Assembly: GCA_030429345.1 (NCBI GenBank)
Contig: JAUIFJ010000038.1
Location: 1-27,064 of the forward strand
From: a bacterium
Lineage (GTDB): Bacteria > CAIWAD01
Direction of reading: 5' to 3'
Length of the DNA: 27,064 nt
Translations under genes and position numbers: made by a program
In this document: in pieces, positions 16,518 to 25,406 of the stretch
Numbering within the stretch: position 1 is the first letter of the stretch
How the letters are laid out: each line of letters begins with the position of its first letter
The notes under the pieces: generated by a model
What the model saw: the letters and a program-made list of their open reading frames with translations, nothing else
Told to the model about the DNA's origin: nothing
The model's database searches: none

Positions 16518-17738
16518 CTACAGGCCCGGCGGAAGCTCTTCGGCTCCCAGCCACCAGGCGGCGAGCACGAAGCCGCCGACAACGAGCAGGGGCGAATCGC
16601 CCGGCGTATCACGGAGTCGCTCCAACTCCCCCCCGTTCAGGACTGCGGCGTCCTGTCCCCCGAGCTCTCGCCAGAAACGGAGCAAGTCTTCGGGCTCCGC
16701 CAGCCGCGGGTGCCGGATGTCCGCCAGCAGCAGGCGCTCGCAAAGGGGGTGCAGGGCCCGCAGCATGTCCCGGTGATCCTTGTCCTCCATCGCGGCGAAG
16801 ACGACCCTGAACCGCTGTCCCGGGTGACACTCGCCCAGTTCCTGCGCCAGGGCGCGCAACCCGGCAGGATTGTGCGCCACGTCGACGAGCAGGGGCGGAT
16901 CCTTGCGCAGCCACTGGCGCCGCCCGGGAAGCGTGTTGCACCAGGGCCGCGGAGGACGAAGCTCCGAAAGCCCCGGCAGCAGGGAGAGGCCCCGCGAGGC
17001 CAGGGCCCAGGAAATGCGATCCACGAGGCGATCGGGAATGCAGGTGCCGCCGGGAAGCATGGCAATGTCTTCGTGAGACAACCGGTGCAGATCGGCTTTC
17101 GCGTCGAGGGCCACGGCCGCCGCCGCGTCCGCGGCCTCCCGCGGGCAGGGTCCGAGCAGCAGGGGCCGTCCCGCGCGGGCAATGCCCGCCTTGTCGGTGG
17201 CGACACGCGCCAGGCTGTCTCCGAGCCAGCGCGTGTGATCCAGAGACACGCTGGTGATCACGCCGAGTTCCCCGTCGACCACGTTGGTCGCGTCCCAGCG
17301 TCCGCCCAGCCCGCACTCGATAACCGCCCAGGGGGCCCCCGCGCGCCGGATCGCCAGGAAGGCCAGGGCGGTCAGCTGCTCGAAGTAGCTCGCGTCCACC
17401 CCCGCCAGGGCGGGTTCCAGTTCGCGCCAGGCCGCGAGAAAGGCCTCCTCCGAAAGCGACGCGCCGTCCAGGGCAATCCGTTCGAGGGGGCTGAAGAGGT
17501 GAGGCGAAGTGTATACGGCACAACCGCGACCACTGGCGGTAATACACTCCCCCAGCAGGCGGGCCAGGCTGCCCTTGCCGTTGGTGCCGGCAATGTGGAT
17601 CACGCGGAAGGAGCGCTCCGGGTGGTCCAGCCGCCGGACCAGTTCCCGCATGCGTTCCAGGCCGGGGAGGATGCCGAAGCGGCGGCTGGCGTGGATCCGT
17701 TGCCAGGCAGCTTCCAGGGCCGGGCTAGCCGGCGCCAT
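16518..17738 (-). CDS. folC: folylpolyglutamate synthase / dihydrofolate synthase
   Basis: The product is 406 aa. It is an ATP-dependent ligase of the Mur family that adds glutamate to dihydropteroate and/or to folates, in the cytoplasm. The ATP-binding loop GTNGKGS is at 51-57, TSPHL at 77-81, ECGLGGRWDATN at 141-152, and the DHTRWLGDSLARVATDKAGI block at 167-186 (the family's DHxxxLG...KAGI motif). A VDVAHNPAG motif near residue 295 starts the C-terminal domain. The start at 17738 has GAGGG upstream and overlaps the amidase gene by 14 bp. Whether it has one or both activities cannot be decided; no separate folP or folE lies nearby. Confidence 0.93.
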   Translation of the reverse strand: MAPASPALEAAWQRIHASRRFGILPGLERMRELVRRLDHPERSFRVIHIAGTNGKGSLARLLGECITASGRGCAVYTSPHLFSPLERIALDGASLSEEAFLAAWRELEPALAGVDASYFEQLTALAFLAIRRAGAPWAVIECGLGGRWDATNVVDGELGVITSVSLDHTRWLGDSLARVATDKAGIARAGRPLLLGPCPREAADAAAAVALDAKADLHRLSHEDIAMLPGGTCIPDRLVDRISWALASRGLSLLPGLSELRPPRPWCNTLPGRRQWLRKDPPLLVDVAHNPAGLRALAQELGECHPGQRFRVVFAAMEDKDHRDMLRALHPLCERLLLADIRHPRLAEPEDLLRFWRELGGQDAAVLNGGELERLRDTPGDSPLLVVGGFVLAAWWLGAEELPPGL

Positions 17739-19263
17739 TGCCGCCCTCGCGGTAGAGTTCGCGGAACTCGATCACGCTCTGCGCCAGCGCGCGGGCAATG
17801 CGTTTCTGCCCGTCGCGACTCAGGATGAACTTCTCGTCCTGGCGGTTGGTGATGAAGCCGCACTCGAAGAGCACGCTGGGCATGCTGGCGCCGACGAGCA
17901 CGAAGAATCCCTGCTGGTTGATCGGGCGCTTGCGCTGGTTGCCGACCCCTTTCATGTTGCGTGCGATCAAGGCCGCCAGGTTCTGGCTTTCCTCCACGTA
18001 GGCCGACTGGGCCATGCTGGCCAGGATCCAGTTCTCGACCGTATACTCCTGCTGGCGGTTGTCCTCGAAGGAGATCACCGAATTCTCGCGCAACGCGACC
18101 TCGCGGGCGTGCCGGTTCTTGCCCGGCCGCAGGAAGAAGACCTCCCAGCCCTTCGCGCTGCGATTCTGCGCCGCGTTGGCATGGATGCTGATGAAGAGCT
18201 TGCCCCCTTCGCGGTTGGCCATGCGTGTGCGCTCGCCCAGGCTGAGGAAGGTGTCGTCATCGCGTGTCATCACGATGCGCAGGTCGGGAAGAGCCCGGCG
18301 GAGCTCGTCGCGCAGAGCTAGAGCGAGGGCCAGGGCAACGGTCTTCTCGTAGTTGTTGTTGGGACTGACGGCACCGGGATCCTTGCCTCCGTGTCCGGCG
18401 TCGATCACGATCACGTCCAGGTCGATGGGCTGGCCGCTGGGCGTGACCAGTTTCGGCGCCTCGCGCGGCTGGAACTCTTCGCTCATTCTCTCGCCTTCGC
18501 GCCGCAGGACGAACTGCAGCTCGCCCAGCGAGGGAACTTCGACGATCTCGACCAGTTCCGTGTCTCCGCGCAGCCTCAGTTCGATCTCCCCGTCGGCCGC
18601 CTGCAGCGACTCCAGCAGATCGGACTGCGTCTCGCTCCATTCCACTTTGCGCCCCAGGCTGCCCAGTGCTGTCGAGGGATCGGCGCTCAGTTCCAGGCGA
18701 CGCCCCTGCTCACGGGCCTCGAAGGGCGCCAGATCTTCCAGTCCCAGCCGCAGGACCTGCCCTCCCTGCAATTCCTCGAGGGCCAGGTAGTTCGAAGAGC
18801 GCTCGAGCACCAGGCCCTCGGCTTCGTGATCCACTTCGCCATTCAGCAGGCCGGCACCGAGAAGGGAATCGAGACAGCGCACATCGACCAGCATGCCGTC
18901 CTGCACATGCAGGACGGGACCGGGCAAGGGCAACAACCGCTGATCCAGCAGGAGGAAGCTCTTGTCTGCCTCTGCCCGTAATACGTGCCCCTCCCGGCGG
19001 ATCTCCAGGCGCGCATCCTTGCGCAGGTGATCCAGCCGCGCCAGGCGCAGCAGGTCCTCCAGGCAGAAGAGACGCCGATCCCCGGCCTGCCAGGTGGGCA
19101 GGATGTCCTGGGAAACCAGCTCCCCCGCCTGCCGCAGGTCGACCAGGTATTCGCGCGCCGTTTCCGGCTCCGCCGCCGGCAGCAGGCTCGCCCACAGCAG
19201 GAGCAGCAGACAGAGAAAGGGGCGGCCCGCGGACCGCCCGTGTTGTCGGACATCGTGTCGCAT
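17725..19263 (-). CDS. N-acetylmuramoyl-L-alanine amidase (Amidase_3, AmiC-like)
   Basis: The product is 512 aa. The zinc amidase cuts the MurNAc-L-Ala bond of peptidoglycan, usually in cell separation. The start at 19263 gives a signal peptide (Arg-rich n-region, FLCLLLLLWASLLPA core, cleavage near AAE) and lies 14 nt after the nuoI stop. The same frame is open to 19650, but only across nuoI. No clear Shine-Dalgarno is seen. The N-terminal part (about 32-275) is an unassigned envelope region. The catalytic domain (about 283-508) has zinc ligands His291 (DAGHGG), Glu306 (YEKTVALA) and His361 (SIHANA), plus catalytic Glu467 (FECGFITN). It sits at the end of the nuo run, before folC; a functional link with complex I is not evident. 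Confidence 0.93.
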   Translation of the reverse strand: MRHDVRQHGRSAGRPFLCLLLLLWASLLPAAEPETAREYLVDLRQAGELVSQDILPTWQAGDRRLFCLEDLLRLARLDHLRKDARLEIRREGHVLRAEADKSFLLLDQRLLPLPGPVLHVQDGMLVDVRCLDSLLGAGLLNGEVDHEAEGLVLERSSNYLALEELQGGQVLRLGLEDLAPFEAREQGRRLELSADPSTALGSLGRKVEWSETQSDLLESLQAADGEIELRLRGDTELVEIVEVPSLGELQFVLRREGERMSEEFQPREAPKLVTPSGQPIDLDVIVIDAGHGGKDPGAVSPNNNYEKTVALALALALRDELRRALPDLRIVMTRDDDTFLSLGERTRMANREGGKLFISIHANAAQNRSAKGWEVFFLRPGKNRHAREVALRENSVISFEDNRQQEYTVENWILASMAQSAYVEESQNLAALIARNMKGVGNQRKRPINQQGFFVLVGASMPSVLFECGFITNRQDEKFILSRDGQKRIARALAQSVIEFRELYREGGNGAG

Positions 19264-19277
19264 TGTCGGCCGCGGAA

Positions 19278-19940
19278 TCAGGAGCCCTGCTCCGTCGCCT
19301 GCCGCTCGCGGTAGGACAAGTCGATCCTGCGAGGCTTGATGTGATCCAGTTTGCGCATGCCCAGGTGCGGCAGGACCTTGTGCATGTCCTTGCCGGCGAA
19401 CTCGGGGCCGCTGACGACCACCGGCCCGGGATCGACCAGGTCCTGGAGCCGCAGGACCATGTTCTCCCGGCGGTCGCTGCTGGTCTCCATGATCTGCGTA
19501 TCCATGTGGATCGCGTCCTTGGGACAGGCCTCGACGCAGAAGCCGCAGAAACAGCAGCGATCGAGATCGATCTGGAATTCCAGCGGCGCCTTCTCTTCCG
19601 GGCTGTCGTCGTGCTCGGAGGGAGTGATGTAGATGCAGAAATCGGGGCATGCCGTCTCACAAAGCATGCAGGCCGTGCACTTGGGACGGCCGTCCTCGTG
19701 GACCTTGATGCGATGCCGCGTGCGCAGCCTTCGCGGCAGCGGGCGCATGACCTCCGGATACTGCAGGGTGAAAGAGGCCTTCTCCCTGGCTCCCTTGTTC
19801 CCGAACAGGCCGATCGTGTGATACAGCATGTTCTTGAGGAAGTGCCCGATGGTCACGCTGAGTCCGCCGGCGATCGCCGGGTAGTAGAGGGCCGTCGAGG
19901 CGGGCAGCTTGTTCTCGATGTTGACGAATCGTGTCGCCAT
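19278..19940 (-). CDS. nuoI: NADH-quinone oxidoreductase subunit I
   Basis: The product is 220 aa, longer than the roughly 180 aa of E. coli NuoI. It carries two 4Fe-4S clusters (N6a, N6b) of the complex I peripheral arm that pass electrons toward NuoB. The first motif is Cys88, 91, 94, 98 (CTACMLCETACP); the second is Cys129, 132, 135, 139 (CCFCGFCVEACP). The extra length is mainly a C-terminal tail (about 165-220) with no known motif. The start has AGGAG 7 nt upstream. The gap to nuoH upstream is 78 bp and holds a small GC hairpin (CGGGCC-CTTCA-GGCCCG, 19960-19976). Confidence 0.95.
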   Translation of the reverse strand: MATRFVNIENKLPASTALYYPAIAGGLSVTIGHFLKNMLYHTIGLFGNKGAREKASFTLQYPEVMRPLPRRLRTRHRIKVHEDGRPKCTACMLCETACPDFCIYITPSEHDDSPEEKAPLEFQIDLDRCCFCGFCVEACPKDAIHMDTQIMETSSDRRENMVLRLQDLVDPGPVVVSGPEFAGKDMHKVLPHLGMRKLDHIKPRRIDLSYRERQATEQGS

Positions 19941-20018
19941 GCTCTTGCTCCTGTCAGAACGGGCCCTTCAGGCCCGAATGAAAACGCGTTCCCGAGCGGC
20001 AATCGCCGCAGGCGGCTC

Positions 20019-21116
20019 CTAGCCGATGTAGTACACCACGATCGCCGTGACGAAGATGTTGAGCAGCGCCAGCGGCATCATTTCCTTCCAGCCCAGGCGC
20101 AGCAGGTGATCGAAGCGGAAGCGGGGCAGGGTCCAGCGGATCTGCAGCTGCAGCAGGCAGAAGAAGATGATCTTGGCCGAGAAACCCAGCACGCGCATCA
20201 GCCAGACCACGATTTCCGGCAGGTCGATGGCCAGCAGGGTGCCCATGCGGATGCCCTCGTCGGTCAGCCAGGGCAGATGCCAGCCGCCGAAGAAGAGCAC
20301 GCTGACGAAGGCCGACAGGACCACGATCTCGATGAACTCGCCCAGCAGGAAGAGGCCGAACTTCAGCCCCGAGTACTCCAGGTTGTAGCCGATAATCTCG
20401 CTCTCGCCTTCCGGCACGTCGAAGGGCGTTCGCTTGGTCTCGGCAATCGCCGCCGGGAAAAAGAGCAGGAAGGCCAGGGGCTGGGCGAAAATGCCCCAGC
20501 GGGGAATCCAGCCGTTCAGCCAGTAGTCGCCCTGCCAGGCGATGATCTCCGGCAGGCGCACGCTCCCGGTCACAAGGATCACGCCGATCAACGAGAGGCC
20601 GAGCACGACCTCGTAGCTGATCATCTGGCTGATGCCGCGCAGGGCGCCGAAGAGCGCGTACTTGTTGTTGGAGGCCCAGCCGGCGATCACCACCGAGTAG
20701 ACGCCCATGCTGCCGAAAGCGACGATGTAGAGCAGGCCGATGTTCAGGTCGACCACCTGCATGGTGATCGTCTGTCCCATGATCTCGATGGGCGGGCCGA
20801 AAGGGATCACGGCGAAACTGACCATGGCGCCGAAGAGGCCGATGAAGGGCGCCAGGTTGTGCAGGATCGGACTGCCGAAAGGCGGCACCCAGTCTTCCTT
20901 GGTGAAGGACTTGATGCCGTCGGCAATGATGTTGAAGAGCCCGAGAACGCGGAAGCCGAAGATATCGGCGCGGTTGGCGCCGATGCGGTGCTGGAAGACG
21001 GCGCTCTGCTTGCGCTCGGCCCAGGTCAGCAGCGTGGCCACGATCATGATGAAACCCAGAAGGATCACGCCGATCTTGGCCGTGGCGATCAGGGAGTGCT
21101 GCAGCAGGGGATTCAT
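20019..21116 (-). CDS. nuoH: NADH-quinone oxidoreductase subunit H
   Basis: The product is 365 aa, a multi-spanning membrane protein at the junction of the two complex I arms that forms part of the quinone channel. Recognised segments include TWAERKQSAVFQHRIGANRAD (from residue 31), IKSFTKEDW, the acidic loop KRTPFDVPEGESEIIGYN, and WTLPRFRFDHLLRLGWK near the C-terminus. It has about eight hydrophobic segments, as expected. The start has AGGA about 9 nt upstream and follows the nuoG stop by 24 bp. Confidence 0.96.
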   Translation of the reverse strand: MNPLLQHSLIATAKIGVILLGFIMIVATLLTWAERKQSAVFQHRIGANRADIFGFRVLGLFNIIADGIKSFTKEDWVPPFGSPILHNLAPFIGLFGAMVSFAVIPFGPPIEIMGQTITMQVVDLNIGLLYIVAFGSMGVYSVVIAGWASNNKYALFGALRGISQMISYEVVLGLSLIGVILVTGSVRLPEIIAWQGDYWLNGWIPRWGIFAQPLAFLLFFPAAIAETKRTPFDVPEGESEIIGYNLEYSGLKFGLFLLGEFIEIVVLSAFVSVLFFGGWHLPWLTDEGIRMGTLLAIDLPEIVVWLMRVLGFSAKIIFFCLLQLQIRWTLPRFRFDHLLRLGWKEMMPLALLNIFVTAIVVYYIG

Positions 21117-21140
21117 GGGGGTCGTCCTGTTTGCGCCGCC

Positions 21141-22763
21141 CTAGCGGGGAGCGGCTTCCTTGGAAACGTGGATCACACTTCTGCCCGGCGCCTGGATCTC
21201 GCCGTAGCCCGGCAGGCGATCCTTCAGGCGCTGCTGGATGTTGTTGCCGCCCAGCACTCCGCCCTTCAGGTTCATGCGCCGCGAGAGTTCGACCAGGATC
21301 TCGACCTCATCGCGGGCCTCCCCGGTCGGCTCGAAGGCCTTGCCGAAGGCCTGCACGCGCCCCTCGAAGTTGGTGAAGCTGCCCGCCTGTTCGGCGTATA
21401 CGGCGGTGGGCAGCACGTGCAGGGCCTTGCCCGGCCACTGCCGGTTGTGCGTGTCCAGGACCAGCAGGTAGCGCAATTGCGAGAGCAGCTGTTCCGTCTC
21501 TTCGCCAAGCAGGGAGGGCAGGTCCCAGCGAAAGACGACCAGCGCGCGCAGGTTGCCTTCGCGCAGGGCGTTCAACATCTGGCCCTTCGGCTGGCTGCCG
21601 CGGTGCAGGCCGAGCAGCTCGGCGCCTTTGCGGTTGGGGTGGCGGTCCGCCTTCTTCAGTAGTTCGTCGTCCTCGCCGTAGGGCTCGCCTTCGAAGCCGT
21701 AATCCATGTATCCGGCGCGCAATGTGTCACCGAAGAAGACGCCGGCCGCGCAAAGGGCCTCGTTGCTCATGTCGGGGTGGAGCATCACGCCGAGGCTTTC
21801 CGGGTGCTTGACGAAGTGCGCCAGCTCGCTGCTGACGGCCTCCATGGCCAGGTCCCAGTCGGCGGGGCCCAGCGTGTCCCCGCTGCGTAGCATGGGCCAG
21901 GTCAGGCGGTCGCGATCAATGCCGTGATACCCGTAGCGGCCCTCGTCGCACATCCACCAGCCGTTGACCTGCTCGTTGTAGCGCGGCTTCAGGCGATGGA
22001 CGCGCTTCGACTCCTCGTGGCGCTTGTACTCGCGCTTCAGGTCGAAGTGGATTTCCGTATTACAACCCCGGCTGCAGCCCGGGCAGATGCTGTCCTGCTT
22101 CTTGAGGAACCACACGCGGCGGTTGAAGCGGAAGTCGCGGTCGGTCAGCGCGCCGACGGGACAGATGTCGACCACGTTGCCGGCGTAGGGATTGTCGAGA
22201 GTCTTGCCCTCTTCCAGGTGGAGCACATTGTGGCTGCCGCGTTCGCGCATGCCCAGCTCGTTGGTCCCGGTGACTTCCTCGCAGAAGCGCACGCATCGGG
22301 TGCACATGACACAGCGCTCGCTGTCGAGCATCACGTTGGGGCCGATCTCCTGGCGCTTGGGCTTGCGCACCGGCAGGGTCATGCGGCGGCTGCCTGCGTC
22401 CGTGTCGCCCCACTCCATGTAGTAGTCCTGCAGCTTGCACTCGCCGGCGCAGTCGCAGTAGGGGCAGTCGATGGGATGGTTGAGCAGCAGGAATTCCATA
22501 ACGCCGCGGCGGGCGTCTTCCACGCCCTCGCTTTCCGTCTTGACGACCATGCCCTCGGAAGCGACGGCGACGCAGGCCACGTCCACGCGGGTACGGCCGC
22601 GCTCCTCGATCTCGACCATGCACATGCGGCAGTTGCCGGCGACGCTCAGGCCGGGGTGGTAGCAGAAGTGGGGCACCACCTCGCCGACCTGCTTGCAGGC
22701 CTCGATCACCTTGGTGCCCGGCTCGACCCGGACTTCCTGCCCGTTGACGTTCAGTGTAATCAT
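21141..22763 (-). CDS. nuoG: NADH-quinone oxidoreductase subunit G, short form
   Basis: The product is 540 aa, clearly shorter than the about 900 aa of E. coli NuoG: the molybdopterin-oxidoreductase-like region is reduced. The cluster ligands are intact. The 2Fe-2S set is Cys34, 45, 48, 64; the His-ligated 4Fe-4S is His96, Cys100, 103, 109; the next 4Fe-4S is Cys151, 154, 157 with Cys201; and an N7-type set is Cys227, 230, 234, 272 (CPGCSRGC...MCDEG). The last set is found only in some NuoG proteins. It carries electrons through the peripheral arm. It follows nuoD directly (16 bp), with no nuoE or nuoF between, where these normally lie. Confidence 0.95.
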   Translation of the reverse strand: MITLNVNGQEVRVEPGTKVIEACKQVGEVVPHFCYHPGLSVAGNCRMCMVEIEERGRTRVDVACVAVASEGMVVKTESEGVEDARRGVMEFLLLNHPIDCPYCDCAGECKLQDYYMEWGDTDAGSRRMTLPVRKPKRQEIGPNVMLDSERCVMCTRCVRFCEEVTGTNELGMRERGSHNVLHLEEGKTLDNPYAGNVVDICPVGALTDRDFRFNRRVWFLKKQDSICPGCSRGCNTEIHFDLKREYKRHEESKRVHRLKPRYNEQVNGWWMCDEGRYGYHGIDRDRLTWPMLRSGDTLGPADWDLAMEAVSSELAHFVKHPESLGVMLHPDMSNEALCAAGVFFGDTLRAGYMDYGFEGEPYGEDDELLKKADRHPNRKGAELLGLHRGSQPKGQMLNALREGNLRALVVFRWDLPSLLGEETEQLLSQLRYLLVLDTHNRQWPGKALHVLPTAVYAEQAGSFTNFEGRVQAFGKAFEPTGEARDEVEILVELSRRMNLKGGVLGGNNIQQRLKDRLPGYGEIQAPGRSVIHVSKEAAPR

Positions 22764-22779
22764 GAAGGTTCCCGGTTGC

Positions 22780-24012
22780 TCAGCGGTCCAGTTCGCCGCC
22801 GATCATGTTGATCGAGCCGAAAATGGGCACCACGTCGGCCAGCGTGTGACCGACCACCATGTCGCGCATGGCCTGCGTGATGCCGAAACAGGGCGGACGG
22901 CAGCGCACCTTCCAGGGGCGCTCCTCGCCGGTCGAGACCAGGTAGAAGCCCAGTTCGCCGTTGCCGCCCTCGACGGCGTGATACACCGACCCGGCGGGCG
23001 GCGCGATCATGTGTCCCCACATGTAGTGCTTGAAGTGCGCCATCAGCTCCTCGATGCGGCTGTAGACGCGCTCCTTGGGCGGCGGGGTGATGGTGTAGTC
23101 CTCGACGCTCACCGGGCCGCTCTTCGGCATCTTCTCGAAGCACTGCTCGATGATCCTCAGGCTCTGCTCCATCTCGAAGAAACGGACCAGGTAGCGGTCG
23201 TAGCAGTCCCCGTTGCTGCACTGGGGGATCTCGAAATCCACCTTGTCGTAGACCAGGTAGGGAGTCGTGTGTCGCACATCCACCTGGATTCCGGCGGCGC
23301 GGGCCATCGGGCCGGTGAAGCCGTAGGAGATGCTTGTCGCACGGTCGAGAATGCCGATGCCCTTGGTGCGGTCGATGAAGATGCGGTTGCCCGTCATCAG
23401 CTTGTCGACCTGGGCGTTGATGTCGCGGCAGTCGGCGATCGCCTGGCGCACCTGGGCCTCGAAGTCGGGGTAGAGGTCGTCGGTCAGCCCGCCGATGCGG
23501 CTGTAGGACGTTGTCACACGGGCGCCGCAGAGGCGCTCGAGGATCTCCCAGAGGATCTCGCGGCCCTTGATGAGATACAGGAAGGCCGTCATCGCCCCCA
23601 GCTCCATGCAGGTCGCGCCCAGGCAGGTCTGGTGGTCGCAGACGCGCATCAGCTCGCTGACCAGCATGCGGACCCACTGGCCGCGCTCGGGGACTTCCAC
23701 GCCCAGCAGGCGCTCGACGGCGCCGTGGTAGCCGACATCGTTGATAATCGGGGATACGTAGTTCAGGCGATCGACGTAGACCACGCACTGGTTCCAGGGG
23801 TGGTTCTCGCACATCTTCTCGAAGCCGCGGTGGAGATAGCCGATCTCCAGGTCGCAGTCGATGATCTCCTCGCCCTCTACCTGCATCAGCAGGCGCACGA
23901 TGCCGTGCGTCGTGGGGTGACTCGGCCCCACGTTCAGCGTCATCGCCTTGTGCTCGCCGCCCTGGCTGGGCACGCGAAGGTCTTCCGCGGGGGTCAGGGT
24001 GTCGTGACTCAT
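22780..24012 (-). CDS. nuoD: NADH-quinone oxidoreductase subunit D
   Basis: The product is 410 aa, the normal length for a separate NuoD. With NuoB and NuoH it forms the quinone-binding site; it is related to the large subunit of NiFe hydrogenases but lacks the nickel-binding cysteines. Motifs: VGPSHPTTHG (28-37), IGYLHRGFEK, RVCDHQTCLG and GFTGPMARA. The start at 24012 overlaps the nuoC stop as ATGA; the frame is open to 24246, but only inside nuoC. The separate nuoC and nuoD genes differ from the fused nuoCD of E. coli. Confidence 0.97.
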   Translation of the reverse strand: MSHDTLTPAEDLRVPSQGGEHKAMTLNVGPSHPTTHGIVRLLMQVEGEEIIDCDLEIGYLHRGFEKMCENHPWNQCVVYVDRLNYVSPIINDVGYHGAVERLLGVEVPERGQWVRMLVSELMRVCDHQTCLGATCMELGAMTAFLYLIKGREILWEILERLCGARVTTSYSRIGGLTDDLYPDFEAQVRQAIADCRDINAQVDKLMTGNRIFIDRTKGIGILDRATSISYGFTGPMARAAGIQVDVRHTTPYLVYDKVDFEIPQCSNGDCYDRYLVRFFEMEQSLRIIEQCFEKMPKSGPVSVEDYTITPPPKERVYSRIEELMAHFKHYMWGHMIAPPAGSVYHAVEGGNGELGFYLVSTGEERPWKVRCRPPCFGITQAMRDMVVGHTLADVVPIFGSINMIGGELDR

Positions 24013-24554
24013 GATTCCTGCCTGCTTCCGGGCCCGATCAACGGCTGTCGGCCCTTCATGCTGTAGTCCTTGCGCAGCGGATAGCCCTTGAAGCCGTCGT
24101 ACATCAGCAGCTTGCGCATGTCGTGATGGCCGGCGAAGCGGATGCCGTACATCTCGTGGATCTCGCGCTCGTACCAGTCGGCGGCCTTGTAGAGCTCGTA
24201 GAGACTGGACACTTCGGGACGCGATTCCGGCACCGGGGCCAGGCAACGCAGATAGCGGTTGTGTTTCGTGCTGTAGAAGTGATACACCACCTCGAAGCGG
24301 ATCTCGCGACGGCCCAGCCAGTCGACGGCGGTCTGGTCCATGAGGTAGTCGAACTCGAGTCCTTCCGAATCACGCAGCAGGCGGGAAACCGAACTGGCGC
24401 TTTCGGGACGGATCACGAGCTCCAGCATGTCCATGCCATGGCGGTGCGACTGGATCTCGTCGCCCAGCAGGGACTGCAGGAGCTGCAGCAGATCCTGGTC
24501 GCGCTCCTTCAGCGCGTCGGCGTCGGGCGCATGTCCCCGGACGGCCTTTTTCAT
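24009..24554 (-). CDS. nuoC: NADH-quinone oxidoreductase subunit C
   Basis: The product is 181 aa of the 30-kDa subunit family in the peripheral arm. The family signature is WYEREIHEMYGIRFAGH at 127-143, followed by LLMYDGFKGYPLRKDY. It has no cofactor. The start has GAGG about 8 nt upstream, and one nucleotide separates it from the nuoB stop. The stop overlaps the nuoD start. Confidence 0.95.
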   Translation of the reverse strand: MKKAVRGHAPDADALKERDQDLLQLLQSLLGDEIQSHRHGMDMLELVIRPESASSVSRLLRDSEGLEFDYLMDQTAVDWLGRREIRFEVVYHFYSTKHNRYLRCLAPVPESRPEVSSLYELYKAADWYEREIHEMYGIRFAGHHDMRKLLMYDGFKGYPLRKDYSMKGRQPLIGPGSRQES

Positions 24555-24555
24555 C

Positions 24556-25029
24556 TCAGACCTCGTGTTTCTGGTGCTGGATCTTGGCCTGGAGCTTGAT
24601 CAGGCCGTCAAGAACGGTTTCCGGATGCGGGGGACAACCGGGGATGTAGATGTCCACCGGAACCACCTGGTCGATGCCCTGCACGACGGCGTAGTTGTTG
24701 TAGGGACCGCCGCTGACCGTGCAGGCCCCGAAGGCGACCACCCAGCGGGGTTCGCACATCTGGTCGTAGACCTGGCGCAGCACGGGGGCCATTTTCTGGT
24801 TGATGGTGCCGACGACCAGCAGCACGTCGCTCTGGCGGGGGCTGAAGCGCGGCAGGCCGGCGCCGAAGCGGTCCATGTCGTAGCGGCTGCAGGCGGCGGA
24901 CATGTATTCCATGCCGCAGCAGGCGGTGACGAAGGGGTAGCTGAAGATCGAGTACTTGCGCCCCCAGCCAATGATCTTGTCCAGCTTGGTGGTCACGAAG
25001 GGTTCCACCATTCCCTGACTTACTTCCAC
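24556..25029 (-). CDS. nuoB: NADH-quinone oxidoreductase subunit B
   Basis: The product is 157 aa. It holds the last iron-sulfur cluster (N2) before quinone. The ligands are Cys37-Cys38 (TACCGME), Cys103 (FGACTVSGG) and Cys132 (PGCPPHPE). GTG at 25029 is chosen because AAGGGG lies 7 nt upstream; it overlaps the nuoA end by 10 bp. An ATG at 25011 (residue 7) is an alternative start without overlap. The length is typical of short bacterial NuoB. Confidence 0.96.
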   Translation of the reverse strand: MEVSQGMVEPFVTTKLDKIIGWGRKYSIFSYPFVTACCGMEYMSAACSRYDMDRFGAGLPRFSPRQSDVLLVVGTINQKMAPVLRQVYDQMCEPRWVVAFGACTVSGGPYNNYAVVQGIDQVVPVDIYIPGCPPHPETVLDGLIKLQAKIQHQKHEV

Positions 25030-25406
25030 GAGAACACCCCTTTACGCAATTCGTAGTACAGGCCGATGAAGAGCGCCACCACGAAGATCAGCACGGAAAC
25101 CAGCCCGACGGAACCCAGCTGCTTGAAGCTGACGGCCCAGGGGTACAGAAAGATCGCCTCGATGTCAAAGACGATGAAGGAGATCGCCACCAGGTAGAAG
25201 CGGGTCCGCACGCCGCCTTCGCGGGCCGTCCCCTGGGGATCCATGCCGCATTCGAAGGCCTGTGCCTTGACCGGATTCATGCGCTTGGGACCCAACAGGC
25301 GTGCGCCCAGAAGCATGGCCGCGCACATGCCGCCGGCAAGTGCAAACAGGATCAGCAGGGGAATGAGATTGGGATAGTCGAACACGAGGGCCTCTTGAGA
25401 GAACAT
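25020..25406 (-). CDS. nuoA: NADH-quinone oxidoreductase subunit A
   Basis: The product is 128 aa, with three membrane segments (about 15-38, 70-92, 97-119). The loop [11 protein letters not shown] (48-58) and [12 protein letters not shown] (80-91) are family signatures; the Cys lies near the quinone site. ATG at 25406 is used; a GTG two codons upstream (25412) is an alternative, with an in-frame stop just before it. The local ribosome-binding site is weak (GAG), while a strong GGAGGAGG lies about 30 nt upstream of the ATG, too far to serve it directly. First gene of the nuo run. Confidence 0.95.
   Translation of the reverse strand: MFSQEALVFDYPNLIPLLILFALAGGMCAAMLLGARLLGPKRMNPVKAQAFECGMDPQGTAREGGVRTRFYLVAISFIVFDIEAIFLYPWAVSFKQLGSVGLVSVLIFVVALFIGLYYELRKGVFSWK

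Noticed and set aside
19264-19650. N-terminal extension of the amidase
   Set aside because: It runs in an alternative frame through the nuoI cysteine motifs and has no signal peptide; the start at 19263 gives one.
18666-21662. 998-aa open frame on the + strand
   Set aside because: It is antisense to the amidase, nuoI, nuoH and part of nuoG, all of which have clear active-site or cluster motifs.
24013-24246. N-terminal extension of NuoD
   Set aside because: It overlaps nuoC in another frame; the ATGA junction at 24012 and the normal NuoD length support the shorter form.
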